From Caulobacteraceae bacterium UBA3198 (GTDB lineage Bacteria > Pseudomonadota > Alphaproteobacteria > Caulobacterales > Caulobacteraceae), in contig DEWY01000004.1 in NCBI GenBank assembly GCA_002363865.1, positions 62,001 to 126,000 on the forward strand: a stretch of 64,000 bases of DNA. Reading direction: 5' to 3'. A model generated the notes under the pieces. It was not told the origin of the DNA. It did not search any database and saw nothing but the letters and a program-made list of their open reading frames with translations. Of the stretch, positions 27,077 through 35,827 are shown in pieces (the first letter of the stretch is position 1; the number at the start of each line of letters is the position of its first letter). The translations under genes and the position numbers were made by a program.

Positions 27077-28789
27077 TTAGTCCTTGGGCTGGCCTTTTTC
27101 GCGCAGGGCCGCGCCCAGGATATCGCCGAGCGAGGCGCCGGAGTCCGACGAGCCGAACTGCTCGATGGCTTCCTTTTCCTCGGCCATTTCCAGGGCCTTG
27201 ATCGACAGGGACAGGCGACGGGCGCCCTTGTCGACATTGGCCACCTGCGCATCGACGCGGTCGCCGACGGCGAAACGCTCGGGGCGCTGGTCGGCCCGGT
27301 CACGGGACAGGTCAGACTTGCGGATGAAGGCCGTCATCGGGGCTTCATCATCGCCCAGACGCACCTCAATGCCGCCCGAGGTGACCTCGGTGACCGTGAC
27401 GGTGACGGTCTGGCCCTTGCGGTAGGCGTCGCCGGCCATCGGATCGCCGGCCAGCTGCTTGATGCCCAGCGAGATACGCTCCTTTTCGACGTCGACGTCC
27501 AGGACCTGAGCCCTGACCATCTCGCCCTTCTGGTAGCGGGTGATGACTTCCTCGCCCGGCGCGGTCCAGTCCAGGTCGGACAGGTGCACCATGCCGTCGA
27601 TGTCGTTGTCCAGGCCGATGAACAGGCCGAACTCGGTGGCGTTCTTGACTTCGCCCTCGACGGTGGAGCCGACCGGATGGGTTTCCAGGAAGGCGTCCCA
27701 GGGATTGGCCATGGCCTGCTTCAGGCCGAGCGACACGCGACGCTTGGACGGATCGACGTCCAGGACGACCACTTCCACTTCCTGCGAGGTGGAGACGATC
27801 TTGCCCGGATGGACGTTCTTCTTGGTCCAGGACATTTCCGACACGTGGACCAGGCCCTCGACCCCGGCTTCCAGCTCCACGAAGGCGCCGTAGTCGGTGA
27901 TGTTGGTGATCCGGCCGGTGAACTTGGCGCCGACGGGATACTTGGCTTCCACGCCGTCCCACGGGTCGGACTGGAGCTGCTTCATGCCGAGCGAGATGCG
28001 CTGGGTGTCGGGGTTGATCTTGACGATCTGCACCTTGACCGTGTCGCCCACCGCAAGCACCTGGCTCGGATGGTTGACGCGCTTCCAGCTCATGTCGGTG
28101 ACGTGCAGCAGGCCGTCGATGCCGCCCAGGTCCACGAACGCGCCGTAATCGGTGATGTTCTTGACCACGCCTTCGCGGACTTCGCCTTCCTGCAGCTGGG
28201 CCACCAGCTCGGTGCGCTGTTCGGCGCGGGCTTCTTCCAGGATGGCGCGGCGCGACACGACGATATTGCCGCGGGGACGGTCCATCTTGAGGATGGCGAA
28301 GGGCTGTTCCTTGCCCATCAGCGGGCCGACGTCGCGCACCGGGCGGATGTCCACCTGGCTGCCCGGCAGGAAGGCCGAGGCGCCGCCGAGATCGACGGTG
28401 AAGCCACCCTTCACGCGGCCGACGATGGAGCCCATGACCGGCTCGTTCAGGGCGTAGACCCCTTCCAGACGGGTCCAGGCTTCCTCGCGGCGGGCCTTGT
28501 CGCGGCTGATGACCGCCTCGCCCATGGCGTTCTCGACGCGCTCGAGGAAGACCTCGACGGTGTCGCCGACGGCGATGGTGGCGGCGCTGCCGTCTTCGCC
28601 GCCGAATTCCTTCAGCAGGACGCGGCCCTCGGTCTTGAGGCCCACATCAATGATGGCGAAGTCTTTTTCGATGCCCACCACCAGGCCCTTGACCACGGTG
28701 CCTTCCATGAAGTCACGGCCGCCAAGCGACTCGTCGAGGAGGGCGGCGAAGTCGTCGCGGGAGGGGGAGAGGCTCATATCGTCAGCCAT
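27077..28789 (-). CDS. rpsA: 30S ribosomal protein S1
   Basis: mRNA-binding ribosomal protein needed for initiation on structured messages. It has 570 residues from ATG 28787-28789. Tandem S1 RNA-binding repeats are visible, for example GVVKNITDYGAFVDLGGIDG, GRITNITDYGAFVELEAGVEG and GEVKNATEFGLFIGLDNDIDG, with a typical C-terminal tail ending ALREKGQPKD. An in-frame ATG 51 bases upstream is not needed, since the protein normally begins close to ADDMSLSPSRDDF. Confidence 0.97.
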   Translation of the reverse strand: MADDMSLSPSRDDFAALLDESLGGRDFMEGTVVKGLVVGIEKDFAIIDVGLKTEGRVLLKEFGGEDGSAATIAVGDTVEVFLERVENAMGEAVISRDKARREEAWTRLEGVYALNEPVMGSIVGRVKGGFTVDLGGASAFLPGSQVDIRPVRDVGPLMGKEQPFAILKMDRPRGNIVVSRRAILEEARAEQRTELVAQLQEGEVREGVVKNITDYGAFVDLGGIDGLLHVTDMSWKRVNHPSQVLAVGDTVKVQIVKINPDTQRISLGMKQLQSDPWDGVEAKYPVGAKFTGRITNITDYGAFVELEAGVEGLVHVSEMSWTKKNVHPGKIVSTSQEVEVVVLDVDPSKRRVSLGLKQAMANPWDAFLETHPVGSTVEGEVKNATEFGLFIGLDNDIDGMVHLSDLDWTAPGEEVITRYQKGEMVRAQVLDVDVEKERISLGIKQLAGDPMAGDAYRKGQTVTVTVTEVTSGGIEVRLGDDEAPMTAFIRKSDLSRDRADQRPERFAVGDRVDAQVANVDKGARRLSLSIKALEMAEEKEAIEQFGSSDSGASLGDILGAALREKGQPKD

Positions 28790-28965
28790 AGTGTTCTTTC
28801 GTTCGAATTGACGTCGGGCACCTGGCCGCGCACGGTCCAAGGACGGAGTCCTGACGTCAGGTTAGGGGTTGCAACCGAAAACGTGAGGCGAGCCTCACGA
28901 CATGAATTTGCCCGCAGCCGCACGAGGAAAAGGCGCGGTTGGATTTGCTCGGCCAGTCTTCCGGT

Positions 28966-29613
28966 TCAGGGAGCCTGGCGGGCGCGCGCCGCCTCGACGA
29001 TGCGGCGGGCCGCATCGGCGGCTTGGTCTATAGTCATTTCCGAGGTGTCCAGCAAGACGGCGTCAGGCGCGGGCGCCATGGGCGCGGTCGCGCGGCCCGA
29101 GTCGCGCGCGTCCCGCACCCGGATGTCGGCCAGGATCTCCTCCAGGCTGACCGCCTCCCCCTGACCGGTCAGCTGGCGCCAGCGGCGCTCGGCGCGCACC
29201 TCGGGACGGGCGGTGACATAGAGCTTGGCCCCGGCGGTCGGGCAGATCACCGTGCCCATGTCGCGACCATCCAGCACCGCCCCGCCCGGCTGGGCGGCGA
29301 AGTCCCGCTGCAGGGTCAGCAGCACCTGACGGACCTGGGGATGCACGGCCACCCGGCTGGCCGCCTCGCCAGCCCCGCGGGTGCGGAACAGGTCATTGTC
29401 CAGCGCCTCCGGCCGAAGCGTCCGGGCCACGGCTACGGCGGCGGCCTCGTCGCCGAGATCGCCGCCAGCCTGCTGCAGCAGCACGCCTACGGCCCGGTAG
29501 AGCAGGCCTGAATCCAGCACCGGCAGGCCGTAGAGCCGGCCGAGGCCCGCAGCGATGGTGCCCTTGCCCGAGGCGGCGGGCCCATCGACGGTGATCACCC
29601 CGGCGCCGCTCAT
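28966..29613 (-). CDS. cmk: Cytidylate kinase
   Basis: Phosphorylates CMP and dCMP. It has 215 residues with P-loop DGPAASGKGTIA at residues 10-21, the VLDSGLLYRAVG substrate segment, and LDGRDMGTVICP. Its ATG overlaps the aroA stop (ATGA), so it is translationally coupled; the 176-base gap to rpsA probably contains an rpsA promoter. Confidence 0.96.
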   Translation of the reverse strand: MSGAGVITVDGPAASGKGTIAAGLGRLYGLPVLDSGLLYRAVGVLLQQAGGDLGDEAAAVAVARTLRPEALDNDLFRTRGAGEAASRVAVHPQVRQVLLTLQRDFAAQPGGAVLDGRDMGTVICPTAGAKLYVTARPEVRAERRWRQLTGQGEAVSLEEILADIRVRDARDSGRATAPMAPAPDAVLLDTSEMTIDQAADAARRIVEAARARQAP

Positions 29614-30962
29614 GCGGGCGCGAGGTCCGCAGGCTGAATCTGCGCGCCCAGGCCAGTCATCATTTCCACGAAGCCCGGGAAGCTGGTGGCGATCATGCCG
29701 GGCTCGTCCACGCTCACGGGCGCCTCGGCCGCCAGGCCCAGAACCAGGTGCGCCATGGCGATGCGGTGATCCCCGTGGGTGGTCACCCGGCCGCCGCCCG
29801 CCACCGGATGGTTGGCCCGAACTGTTCCGTTGACGATCAGGCCCTCCGGCTCTTCCTCCACGCCGACGCCGCAGGCCGCCAGGCCCGCCGCCGTCAGAGC
29901 GATCCGGTCGCTTTCCTTGACCCGCATCTCGCCGATGCCGCGCATGATCGTCGGGCCTTCGGCGAAGGCCGCGGCGATGGCGAGGATCGGATATTCGTCG
30001 ATCATGGCCGCCGCCCGCTCCGGCGGCGCCACCACGCCCCGCAGAGCCGAGTGCCGGGCGGTGACGTCGCCCACCTGGTCGCCGCCCGCCTCGCGGACAT
30101 TGGTGATGACCAGGTCGGCGCCCATCTCCTGAAGGGTGGTGAACAGGGCCGCGCGCAGGGGATTGAGCAGCACCCCTTCCACCGTGACCTCCGAGCCGGG
30201 GGTGATCAGGGCCGCCACAAGCGGGAAGGCGGCCGAGGACGGATCGCCCGGCACCACCACCTGCGTCCCGCTGAGCGCCTGACCGCCCGGGACGAAGATG
30301 CGCCGGGCGCCGTCGTCCATCGGCGCGATCTCGACCTGGGCGCCAAAGGCCCGCAGCATCCGCTCGGTGTGGTCGCGGGTGGCCTCGGGCTCAATCACCA
30401 CGGCCCCGCCTTTGGCGTGCAGGCCGGCAAGCAGCACGGCCGATTTCACCTGGGCCGAGGGCTCAGGCAGCCGGTAGGCTATGGTCTTCAGGTTCCCGCC
30501 CCGCAGGGTGAGCGGCAGCCGGCCGCCCGACCGGGCGATCCAGGTCGCGCCCATCTCGCCAAGCGGCTTGAGCACCCGGTTCATGGGCCGGCCGCGCAGG
30601 GAGGCGTCGCCGGTGAAGGTGGTGCTGAGGTCAAACCCGGCGGCCGCGCCCATGATCAGGCGCACGCCGGTGCCGGCGTTGCCGCAGTCGATCACGTCGA
30701 GGGGTTCGGAAAAGCCGCCCTGGCCCTCAACCCGCCAGCGGCCCGCCCCCAGGCGTTCGACCCGCGCGCCGAACGCGGCCATGGCCGCGGCGGTGCGTTT
30801 GACGTCCTCGCCCTCAAGCAGGCCGGTGATTTCGGTGGTCCCGCTGGCCATGGCGCCCAGGATGAGGGACCGATGGGAAATGGACTTGTCGCCGGGAGCG
30901 CGCACACGGCCCCGCAGCGGGCCGCCGCGGGTCGCGGTCAGTCCAGCCGCCGTGATGGAAAT
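29610..30962 (-). CDS. aroA: 3-phosphoshikimate 1-carboxyvinyltransferase (EPSP synthase), apparent ATT start
   Basis: Shikimate-pathway enzyme joining PEP to shikimate-3-phosphate. The class-II-type framework is clear: GDKSISHRSLILGA, LRGRPMNRVL, DEYPILAIAAAFAEG, MRVKESDRI. No ATG, GTG or TTG codon lies in frame between a TTG at 31115 (inside the divergent neighbour) and a GTG at the VRAPGDKS valine, which would cut off the first strand. An ATT at 30960-30962 has a perfect AGGAGG (30968-30973) five bases upstream and gives a normal 450-residue protein. The PEP-site glycine is G97 (NAGTG), where glyphosate-tolerant CP4 has alanine. Confidence 0.9.
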   Translation of the reverse strand: MSITAAGLTATRGGPLRGRVRAPGDKSISHRSLILGAMASGTTEITGLLEGEDVKRTAAAMAAFGARVERLGAGRWRVEGQGGFSEPLDVIDCGNAGTGVRLIMGAAAGFDLSTTFTGDASLRGRPMNRVLKPLGEMGATWIARSGGRLPLTLRGGNLKTIAYRLPEPSAQVKSAVLLAGLHAKGGAVVIEPEATRDHTERMLRAFGAQVEIAPMDDGARRIFVPGGQALSGTQVVVPGDPSSAAFPLVAALITPGSEVTVEGVLLNPLRAALFTTLQEMGADLVITNVREAGGDQVGDVTARHSALRGVVAPPERAAAMIDEYPILAIAAAFAEGPTIMRGIGEMRVKESDRIALTAAGLAACGVGVEEEPEGLIVNGTVRANHPVAGGGRVTTHGDHRIAMAHLVLGLAAEAPVSVDEPGMIATSFPGFVEMMTGLGAQIQPADLAPA

Positions 30963-31075
30963 GGACGCCTCCTGAAGGCCTTGGGTTTGTCCGAGGGGCT
31001 TTGCTTTTGACAGCCGCTCTGGCCCGTGGCAAGGGAGCCGGCTTCTGACAAACCGCTCTTTAGGGGATCGCCCAC

Positions 31076-31546
31076 GTGGCAAATCCAGAGTTGGGCGCCA
31101 AGCAGGTCTGCCCAAACTGCCAGGCCAAGTTCTACGACCTGACCAAGCGGCCGGCTGTGTGCCCCAAGTGCCATACCGAATTCGATCCGGATGAGGCGGT
31201 CAAGAACCGCCGCGTTCGCGGTCGCGCGCCGGCGCCTGAGCCCGAAGCCGAGGCCGAAGATCAGGTCAAGGCCCGCAGCGACGACGACGAGGACGAGGAC
31301 GAAGATGTCAGCGCGCCTGAGATCGACGAAATCGAGGACACCGCCGTCGAGGACGACGAGGACGAGGACGCCGAGCCCGTCGAACGCGTCGCCAAGAAGA
31401 AATCCCCCGACGCCGATCTGGCCGGCTTCAGCGATGAAGACGACCTGGAGGACGACGACGACGAAGCCGTGCCCTTCCTTGAGGAAGAGGACGAGGATTT
31501 CGACGACTCCGACATCGAGGGAATCCCCGAACCGGACGAAGATTGA
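31076..31546 (+). CDS. TIGR02300/FYDLN-acid family protein (zinc ribbon plus acidic tail)
   Basis: 156 residues from GTG 31076, preceded by AGGGGA. The N-terminal part has a zinc ribbon (CPNC at 13-16, CPKC near 31-34) with FYDLTKRP between the pairs, the signature that gave this family its name. The rest is a low-complexity Asp/Glu-rich tail with a small KKK patch. Conserved in alphaproteobacteria, function unknown. Divergent from aroA with 113 bases between starts. Confidence 0.88.
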   Translation: MANPELGAKQVCPNCQAKFYDLTKRPAVCPKCHTEFDPDEAVKNRRVRGRAPAPEPEAEAEDQVKARSDDDEDEDEDVSAPEIDEIEDTAVEDDEDEDAEPVERVAKKKSPDADLAGFSDEDDLEDDDDEAVPFLEEEDEDFDDSDIEGIPEPDED

Positions 31547-31612
31547 GGTCCCGGCGACAAGCCCTGAAAATGGTGCTTGATCGCCGCCAGACCTTTGACT
31601 AGGTTCCGCGCC

Positions 31613-31640
31613 TCTTCGGGAGGGCACGCCCGCCCGAAGA
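31613..31640. other. Perfect hairpin before tRNA-Ala
   Basis: TCTTCGGG (31613-31620) pairs exactly with CCCGAAGA (31633-31640), with a further three-pair inner stem. No T-run follows. It lies 11 bases before the tRNA 5' end, so it could be a processing or termination signal for the upstream gene or part of the tRNA leader. Confidence 0.45.
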
Positions 31641-31651
31641 ACCCAGGACCT

Positions 31652-31727
31652 GGGGCTATAGCTCAGCTGGTAGAGCGCTTGAATGGCATTCAAGAGGTCA
31701 GCGGTTCGACTCCGCTTAGCTCCACCA
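31652..31727 (+). tRNA. tRNA-Ala (anticodon GGC)
   Basis: 76 bases including an encoded CCA (31725-31727). The acceptor arm GGGGCTA pairs with TAGCTCC; the anticodon stem CTTGA/TCAAG encloses the loop ATGGCAT, giving anticodon GGC for GCC alanine codons; the T-loop GGTTCGACTCC is standard. A terminator follows four bases later. Confidence 0.96.
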
Positions 31728-31731
31728 TGGA

Positions 31732-31764
31732 GGCCCGCAGTTAACGCTGCGGGCCTTCGCCTTT
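31732..31764 (+). terminator. Terminator after tRNA-Ala
   Basis: Nine-base stem GGCCCGCAG (31732-31740) with CTGCGGGCC (31747-31755), six-base loop, then a T-rich TTCGCCTTTT tail. Confidence 0.85.
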
Positions 31765-31945
31765 TGTGGGGCGCCGGTCTGACGAAGGCGTCTGCTGGTT
31801 GCCTTCTTCGTCCATCCAAGGCATAGCCGCCCCTATCGACGGACCCGGCTTGCCGGGTGGCTCGGCCGGGCGCCTATCCCCCGGACAACGAACGGCCCCC
31901 TGACGCACACTTCGCGCTGGGCCTGAACGACTGAAATCCGAACAT

Positions 31946-33430
31946 ATGACTCTGCTCGCTACCTTCCGGCGCGATTGGCTTTCCAATGTGCGCGGCGACG
32001 TCCTGGCCGGCATCGTGGTGGCCCTGGCCCTGATTCCGGAGGCCATCGGCTTCTCGGTGATCGCCGGCGTCGATCCCCGGGTCGGCCTCTACGCCTCCTT
32101 CTCCATCGCCGTGATCATCGCCTTCACCGGCGGGCGGCCCGGCATGATCTCGGCGGCGACGGCGGCCATCGCCCTGCTGGTGGGCGACCTGGTGCGCGAC
32201 CATGGGGTGGAATACCTGTTCGCCGCCACGGTGCTGATGGGGATCTTTCAGATCGGGGCCGGCCTCGCCCGTCTGGGCGGGCTGATGCGCTATGTGTCGC
32301 GCTCGGTGATCACCGGCTTCGTCAACGCCCTGTCCATCCTGATCTTCATGGCCCAGCTGCCCGAGCTGATCGGCGTGGGCTGGCAGACCTACGCCATGGT
32401 CGCCGCCGGCCTGGGGATCATCTACCTCTTCCCCCGCCTGACGCGGGTCATCCCCTCGCCGCTCGTGGCCATCGTGCTGCTTTCGGGCCTGGCCATCTAT
32501 ATGGGCCTGGACGTCCGTCGGGTCGGCGATTTGGGGGAGCTGCCCACCGGCGTGCCCTTCCTGCACCTTCCGCAGGTCCCCCTGACCCTGGAGACCCTGC
32601 AGATCATCTTCCCCTATGCGGCGACCATGGCTGTGGTCGGCCTGCTGGAGAGCCTGCTGACCGCCACCATCATCGATGACCTGACCGACACCGGCTCGGA
32701 CAAGAACCGCGAGTGCCGCGGCCAGGGCATCGCCAACTTCGCCACCGGCTTCCTGGGGGGGATGGGCGGCTGCGCGATGATCGGTCAGTCTGTGATCAAT
32801 GTGAAATCCGGCGGTCGCGGGAGGCTCTCGGCCCTGGTGGCGGGGTCGTTCCTGCTGTTCCTGATCGTCGTCCTGGGTCCCTGGGTCGCCCAGATCCCGA
32901 TGGCCGCCCTGGTGGCGGTGATGATCATGGTCTCCATCGGCACCTTCAGCTGGAGCTCGATCCGCAATCTGCGGACCCATCCCTGGTCGTCGTCGGTGGT
33001 CATGGTTTCGACGGTCGTGGTGGTGGTCGCCACCCATGACCTGGCCCGCGGCGTGCTGGTGGGGGTGCTGCTCAGCGGCATCTTCTTCGCCCGCAAGGTG
33101 GCCCGCATCGTGGCGGTGCGCAGCGTCCTCAGCGAGGACGGCCGCACCCGGACCTATGACGTGCAGGGCCAGATCTTCTTCGCCTCGGCCGACACCTTCT
33201 CAGCCGCCTTCGACTTCAAGGAGGTCATCGAGCATGTGGTGATCGATGTGTCCCAGGCGCACTTCTGGGATATCTCGGCCGTGGGCGCCCTGGACCGGGC
33301 CGTGCTCAAGTTCCGCCGGGAGGGCGCGCAGGTGGAGGTCATCGGCCTCAACGCCGCCAGCGCCACCCTGGTCGATCGCTTCGGCCTGCACGACAAGGAC
33401 GGCGTCGAGCTCCAACTCGGCGCCCACTGA
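31946..33430 (+). CDS. SulP-family inorganic anion transporter with STAS domain
   Basis: 494 residues. An inner-membrane protein of the SLC26/SulP family, which moves sulfate, bicarbonate or other anions. The N-terminal membrane domain has GIVVALALIPEAIGFSVIAG (family hallmark near residue 22) and about 10-12 hydrophobic segments; residues ~385-490 form a STAS domain ending in AHFWDISAVGALDRAV. The universal-stress gene follows 14 bases later, a frequent SulP-UspA pairing. The transported anion cannot be told; bicarbonate is as plausible as sulfate. Confidence 0.9.
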   Translation: MTLLATFRRDWLSNVRGDVLAGIVVALALIPEAIGFSVIAGVDPRVGLYASFSIAVIIAFTGGRPGMISAATAAIALLVGDLVRDHGVEYLFAATVLMGIFQIGAGLARLGGLMRYVSRSVITGFVNALSILIFMAQLPELIGVGWQTYAMVAAGLGIIYLFPRLTRVIPSPLVAIVLLSGLAIYMGLDVRRVGDLGELPTGVPFLHLPQVPLTLETLQIIFPYAATMAVVGLLESLLTATIIDDLTDTGSDKNRECRGQGIANFATGFLGGMGGCAMIGQSVINVKSGGRGRLSALVAGSFLLFLIVVLGPWVAQIPMAALVAVMIMVSIGTFSWSSIRNLRTHPWSSSVVMVSTVVVVVATHDLARGVLVGVLLSGIFFARKVARIVAVRSVLSEDGRTRTYDVQGQIFFASADTFSAAFDFKEVIEHVVIDVSQAHFWDISAVGALDRAVLKFRREGAQVEVIGLNAASATLVDRFGLHDKDGVELQLGAH

Positions 33431-33444
33431 GGAGGATTTAGTCC

Positions 33445-34299
33445 ATGCCCAAGCTGCTTTGCGCCATTGACGCCTCGACCTACGGCCCCAGCCTCTGTGA
33501 CCATGCCGCCTGGTTCGCCACCCGGCTGGGCGCCGGGGTCGACGTGCTGCACGTCCTCGACCGCGACGAGGCCGGGACCGGGGCGGGCCTGGATCTGTCC
33601 GGCAGCGTCGGCCTGGGCGCCAGCGAGGTCCTGCTGGAACAGCTGACCAAGGCCGATGAGGCGCGGGCTCAGGCCGCCCAGGCCCATGGCCGGGCCATGC
33701 TGGAGGGCGCCGCGCGACGCCTGACTGAGGCCGGCGTGGCCGAGGTGGGGCTGATCCACCGTCACGGGGAAGTCGCCCAGACCCTCATCGACCTGGAGGC
33801 CGACTTCGACCTGGTGATCATCGGCAAACGCGGGGAGGGCCGGAATTTCGACGAAGGCCGTCTGGGCGCCAAGGTCGAGCGGGTGGTGCGCGGCAGCGTC
33901 CGCCCGATCCTGGTGGCGCCCCGGGTCTTCATGCCCATCACCCGCGCCGTGGTCGCCTTTGACGGCGGCGCCAGCGCCACCAAGGCGCTCACCCATGTTC
34001 TGGAGAGCCAGGCCTTCGCAGGCGTCGACATCCTCGTGGCCATCGTCGGCGATCCCGGCGCCCAGCGCGACGCCCGCGTGCAGGCGGCGCAGGACCTGCT
34101 GGCGGGCCGGTCCGGCTCGGCGGTGAAGACCCTGGAGGGGGATGTGGAGGGCGCCCTGAAGCGCGAACTGCGCCAGGGCCAGGGCGATCTGCTGGTCATG
34201 GGCGCCTATGGCCAGTCCCGGCTGCGCGAGCTTTTTCTCGGCTCCACCACCACAGCCATGGTGCGCACCGGCAAGGTCCCGGTCCTGCTGTTCCGCTGA
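33445..34299 (+). CDS. Tandem universal stress protein (UspA family)
   Basis: 284 residues in two Usp domains. The first begins KLLCAIDASTYGPSL, the second near residue 170 begins ITRAVVAFDGGASATKAL and ends with LLVMGAYGQSRLRELFLGST, the ATP-binding G-2X-G-9X-G(S/T) signature. Ribosome-binding site GGAGG at 33431-33435. Probably cotranscribed with the SulP transporter and likely senses or tunes its state; this link is inferred from position. Confidence 0.9.
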   Translation: MPKLLCAIDASTYGPSLCDHAAWFATRLGAGVDVLHVLDRDEAGTGAGLDLSGSVGLGASEVLLEQLTKADEARAQAAQAHGRAMLEGAARRLTEAGVAEVGLIHRHGEVAQTLIDLEADFDLVIIGKRGEGRNFDEGRLGAKVERVVRGSVRPILVAPRVFMPITRAVVAFDGGASATKALTHVLESQAFAGVDILVAIVGDPGAQRDARVQAAQDLLAGRSGSAVKTLEGDVEGALKRELRQGQGDLLVMGAYGQSRLRELFLGSTTTAMVRTGKVPVLLFR

Positions 34300-34413
34300 G
34301 CCCGTCGCTCAGGGACTGTGCGGTCGGATATTGAAACGGGGCCGTCGCATCGCCAAATAATCGTCAACCGGAAGACTCGCGCCGACCTTCGGGCGGGGCT
34401 TTCGGGGAGTCGC

Positions 34414-34440
34414 TTGCTGACGAGGACTCGAGGACAGATG
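34414..34440 (+). promoter_or_regulatory. Possible ROSE-type RNA thermometer before hsp20
   Basis: TTGCT at 34414-34418 can face AGGA at 34431-34434 (the only ribosome-binding site, three bases before ATG) in the TYGCT/AGGA arrangement with an internal G-G pair that marks ROSE elements of alphaproteobacterial small heat-shock genes. The short spacing and weak inner stem leave this uncertain. Confidence 0.35.
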
Positions 34441-34860
34441 ACCCGGACGATCGTATTCGACAGCCCGTTTCTGCTCGGCTTTGAGCACACCCGCGCTCGC
34501 ATAGAGCGCGCCGCCAAGGCCGCCGCCGAAGCCTATCCGCCCTACAATGTGGAAGACTGCGGCGAAGGGCGGCTGCGCATCACCCTGGCCGTGGCCGGAT
34601 TCACGCCGGACCAGCTGCACGTCAATGTCGAGGACCGCCAACTGGTCATCGCCGGGGCGCGCAAGGACGACGGCGCCAAGGACGAGGACGCCTATCTGCA
34701 TCGCGGCATCGCCGCCCGGGGCTTCCTGCGCACCTTTGTACTCGCCGACGGCATGGTGGTCGAAGGCGCCACCCTGGAACACGGCCTGCTGCACATCGAC
34801 CTGGCCCGTCCAGAGCCCGAGACCGTCGTCAAGCGCATCCCCATCCGGACAGCGGGCTGA
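34438..34860 (+). CDS. Small heat-shock protein, Hsp20/IbpA family
   Basis: 140 residues from ATG 34438. ATP-independent holdase. The alpha-crystallin domain covers residues ~35-130, with YPPYNVEDCGEGRLRITLAVAGF at the start and RGFLRTFVLADGMVVEGATLEHGLLHIDL as the conserved A-x-x-x-N-G-V-L-like end (here GLLHI). The upstream ATG-less region to 34318 is leader. The DUF1150 gene follows, as in other alphaproteobacteria. Confidence 0.93.
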   Translation: MTRTIVFDSPFLLGFEHTRARIERAAKAAAEAYPPYNVEDCGEGRLRITLAVAGFTPDQLHVNVEDRQLVIAGARKDDGAKDEDAYLHRGIAARGFLRTFVLADGMVVEGATLEHGLLHIDLARPEPETVVKRIPIRTAG

Positions 34861-34985
34861 GCTGAAAAGCCCGCTCCGGTCCCGTGAACCCTTCGGCCGG
34901 CCCACGGTGGCGGCCGAGCAGACGCCGGGCGCCCGGCTGAACCGGCGTGCGTCCGGCGCGTTGCGAACCTGTGGAGGTGGTCATC

Positions 34986-35243
34986 ATGACACCGATCTTA
35001 TCGACTGAAGCTTTCGCCGCCCTGGGCGCCCCGGACCTCGTCTATGTCCGCCCGGTCAAGGCCGCGGAAATCCTGGCCACCGTTCCGGTGCAGGGCGAGA
35101 CCATGCATCTGGACCTGGATCCGGATCAGACCTTCTACGCGGTCCACCGGGCCGACGGCGAACGCCTGGCGGTGCTGACCGACCGCAACGCCGCCATGGC
35201 CGCGGCCCTGGCGCACGAACTGGCGCCGGTCTCGGTCCACTAA
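34986..35243 (+). CDS. DUF1150 family protein
   Basis: 85 residues. Start ATG 34986 is set by GGAGGTGG at 34973-34980. The family pattern is YVRPVKAAEIL followed by FYAVHRADGERLAVLTDRNAAMAAA. DUF1150 genes commonly sit after hsp20 in alphaproteobacteria; a role in heat-stress protein handling is inferred from that. Confidence 0.88.
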   Translation: MTPILSTEAFAALGAPDLVYVRPVKAAEILATVPVQGETMHLDLDPDQTFYAVHRADGERLAVLTDRNAAMAAALAHELAPVSVH

Positions 35244-35288
35244 CAGCCGACATCGGAAAAGGGGCGCTTCAGGCGCGCCTCCAGCGGC

Positions 35289-35753
35289 TCAGGCCGCCGA
35301 GGGCGCCTGTTCCTGCACCAGCAGGGCGTGCAGGGCGTCGGGGGTCCGCGCCTGACGCAGATGTTCGCGAAGGTCGATGCTGCGCAGCATCCGCGACACC
35401 CGGGCCAGGGCCCGCAGATGTTCGGTGCCCGCCTCAGGCGGGGCCAGGAGCGCGAAGATCAAGTCAGCGGGCTGGTCGTCGATGGACTCGAAGGCCACCG
35501 GCTGTTCGACCCGCAGAAACACTCCGCGAATGCGGTCGAGTCCCTCGATGCGGGCGTGCGGCACGGCCACGCCGTGGCCGATGCCCGTCGAGCCGGCCTG
35601 TTCGCGTTCGCTTAGGGCGTCGAGAACCGCGCCGGCTTCGAGCCCGAAATTACGCGCCGCCAGCTCGGCCAGGTGCGCCAGGACCTGGCGCTTGTCGGTC
35701 GCGCTCACGCGCAGCGCAATGGCGCCGCGATCCAGAATATCGCCGATCTGCAT
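35289..35753 (-). CDS. ptsN: PTS IIA-like nitrogen regulatory protein PtsN
   Basis: Phosphorylated regulator of the nitrogen PTS (EI-Ntr, NPr, PtsN). It has 154 residues with the phosphorylated histidine at about residue 66 in GIGHGVAVPHARI. It lies 74 bases downstream of hpf in the hpf-ptsN order typical for proteobacteria. Confidence 0.95.
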   Translation of the reverse strand: MQIGDILDRGAIALRVSATDKRQVLAHLAELAARNFGLEAGAVLDALSEREQAGSTGIGHGVAVPHARIEGLDRIRGVFLRVEQPVAFESIDDQPADLIFALLAPPEAGTEHLRALARVSRMLRSIDLREHLRQARTPDALHALLVQEQAPSAA

Positions 35754-35827
35754 GCTTGCTTCGGAAAGCCTGTTCTACGGGTCCGAACCGGCACGGTTCG
35801 CGGCGAAGACGAGTCCGACGGGCCGCT

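Noticed and set aside
28790..28830. Second LexA-like site (GTTC-TTTC-GTTC) before rpsA
   Set aside because: Spacer is four bases, not seven, so it does not fit the operator.
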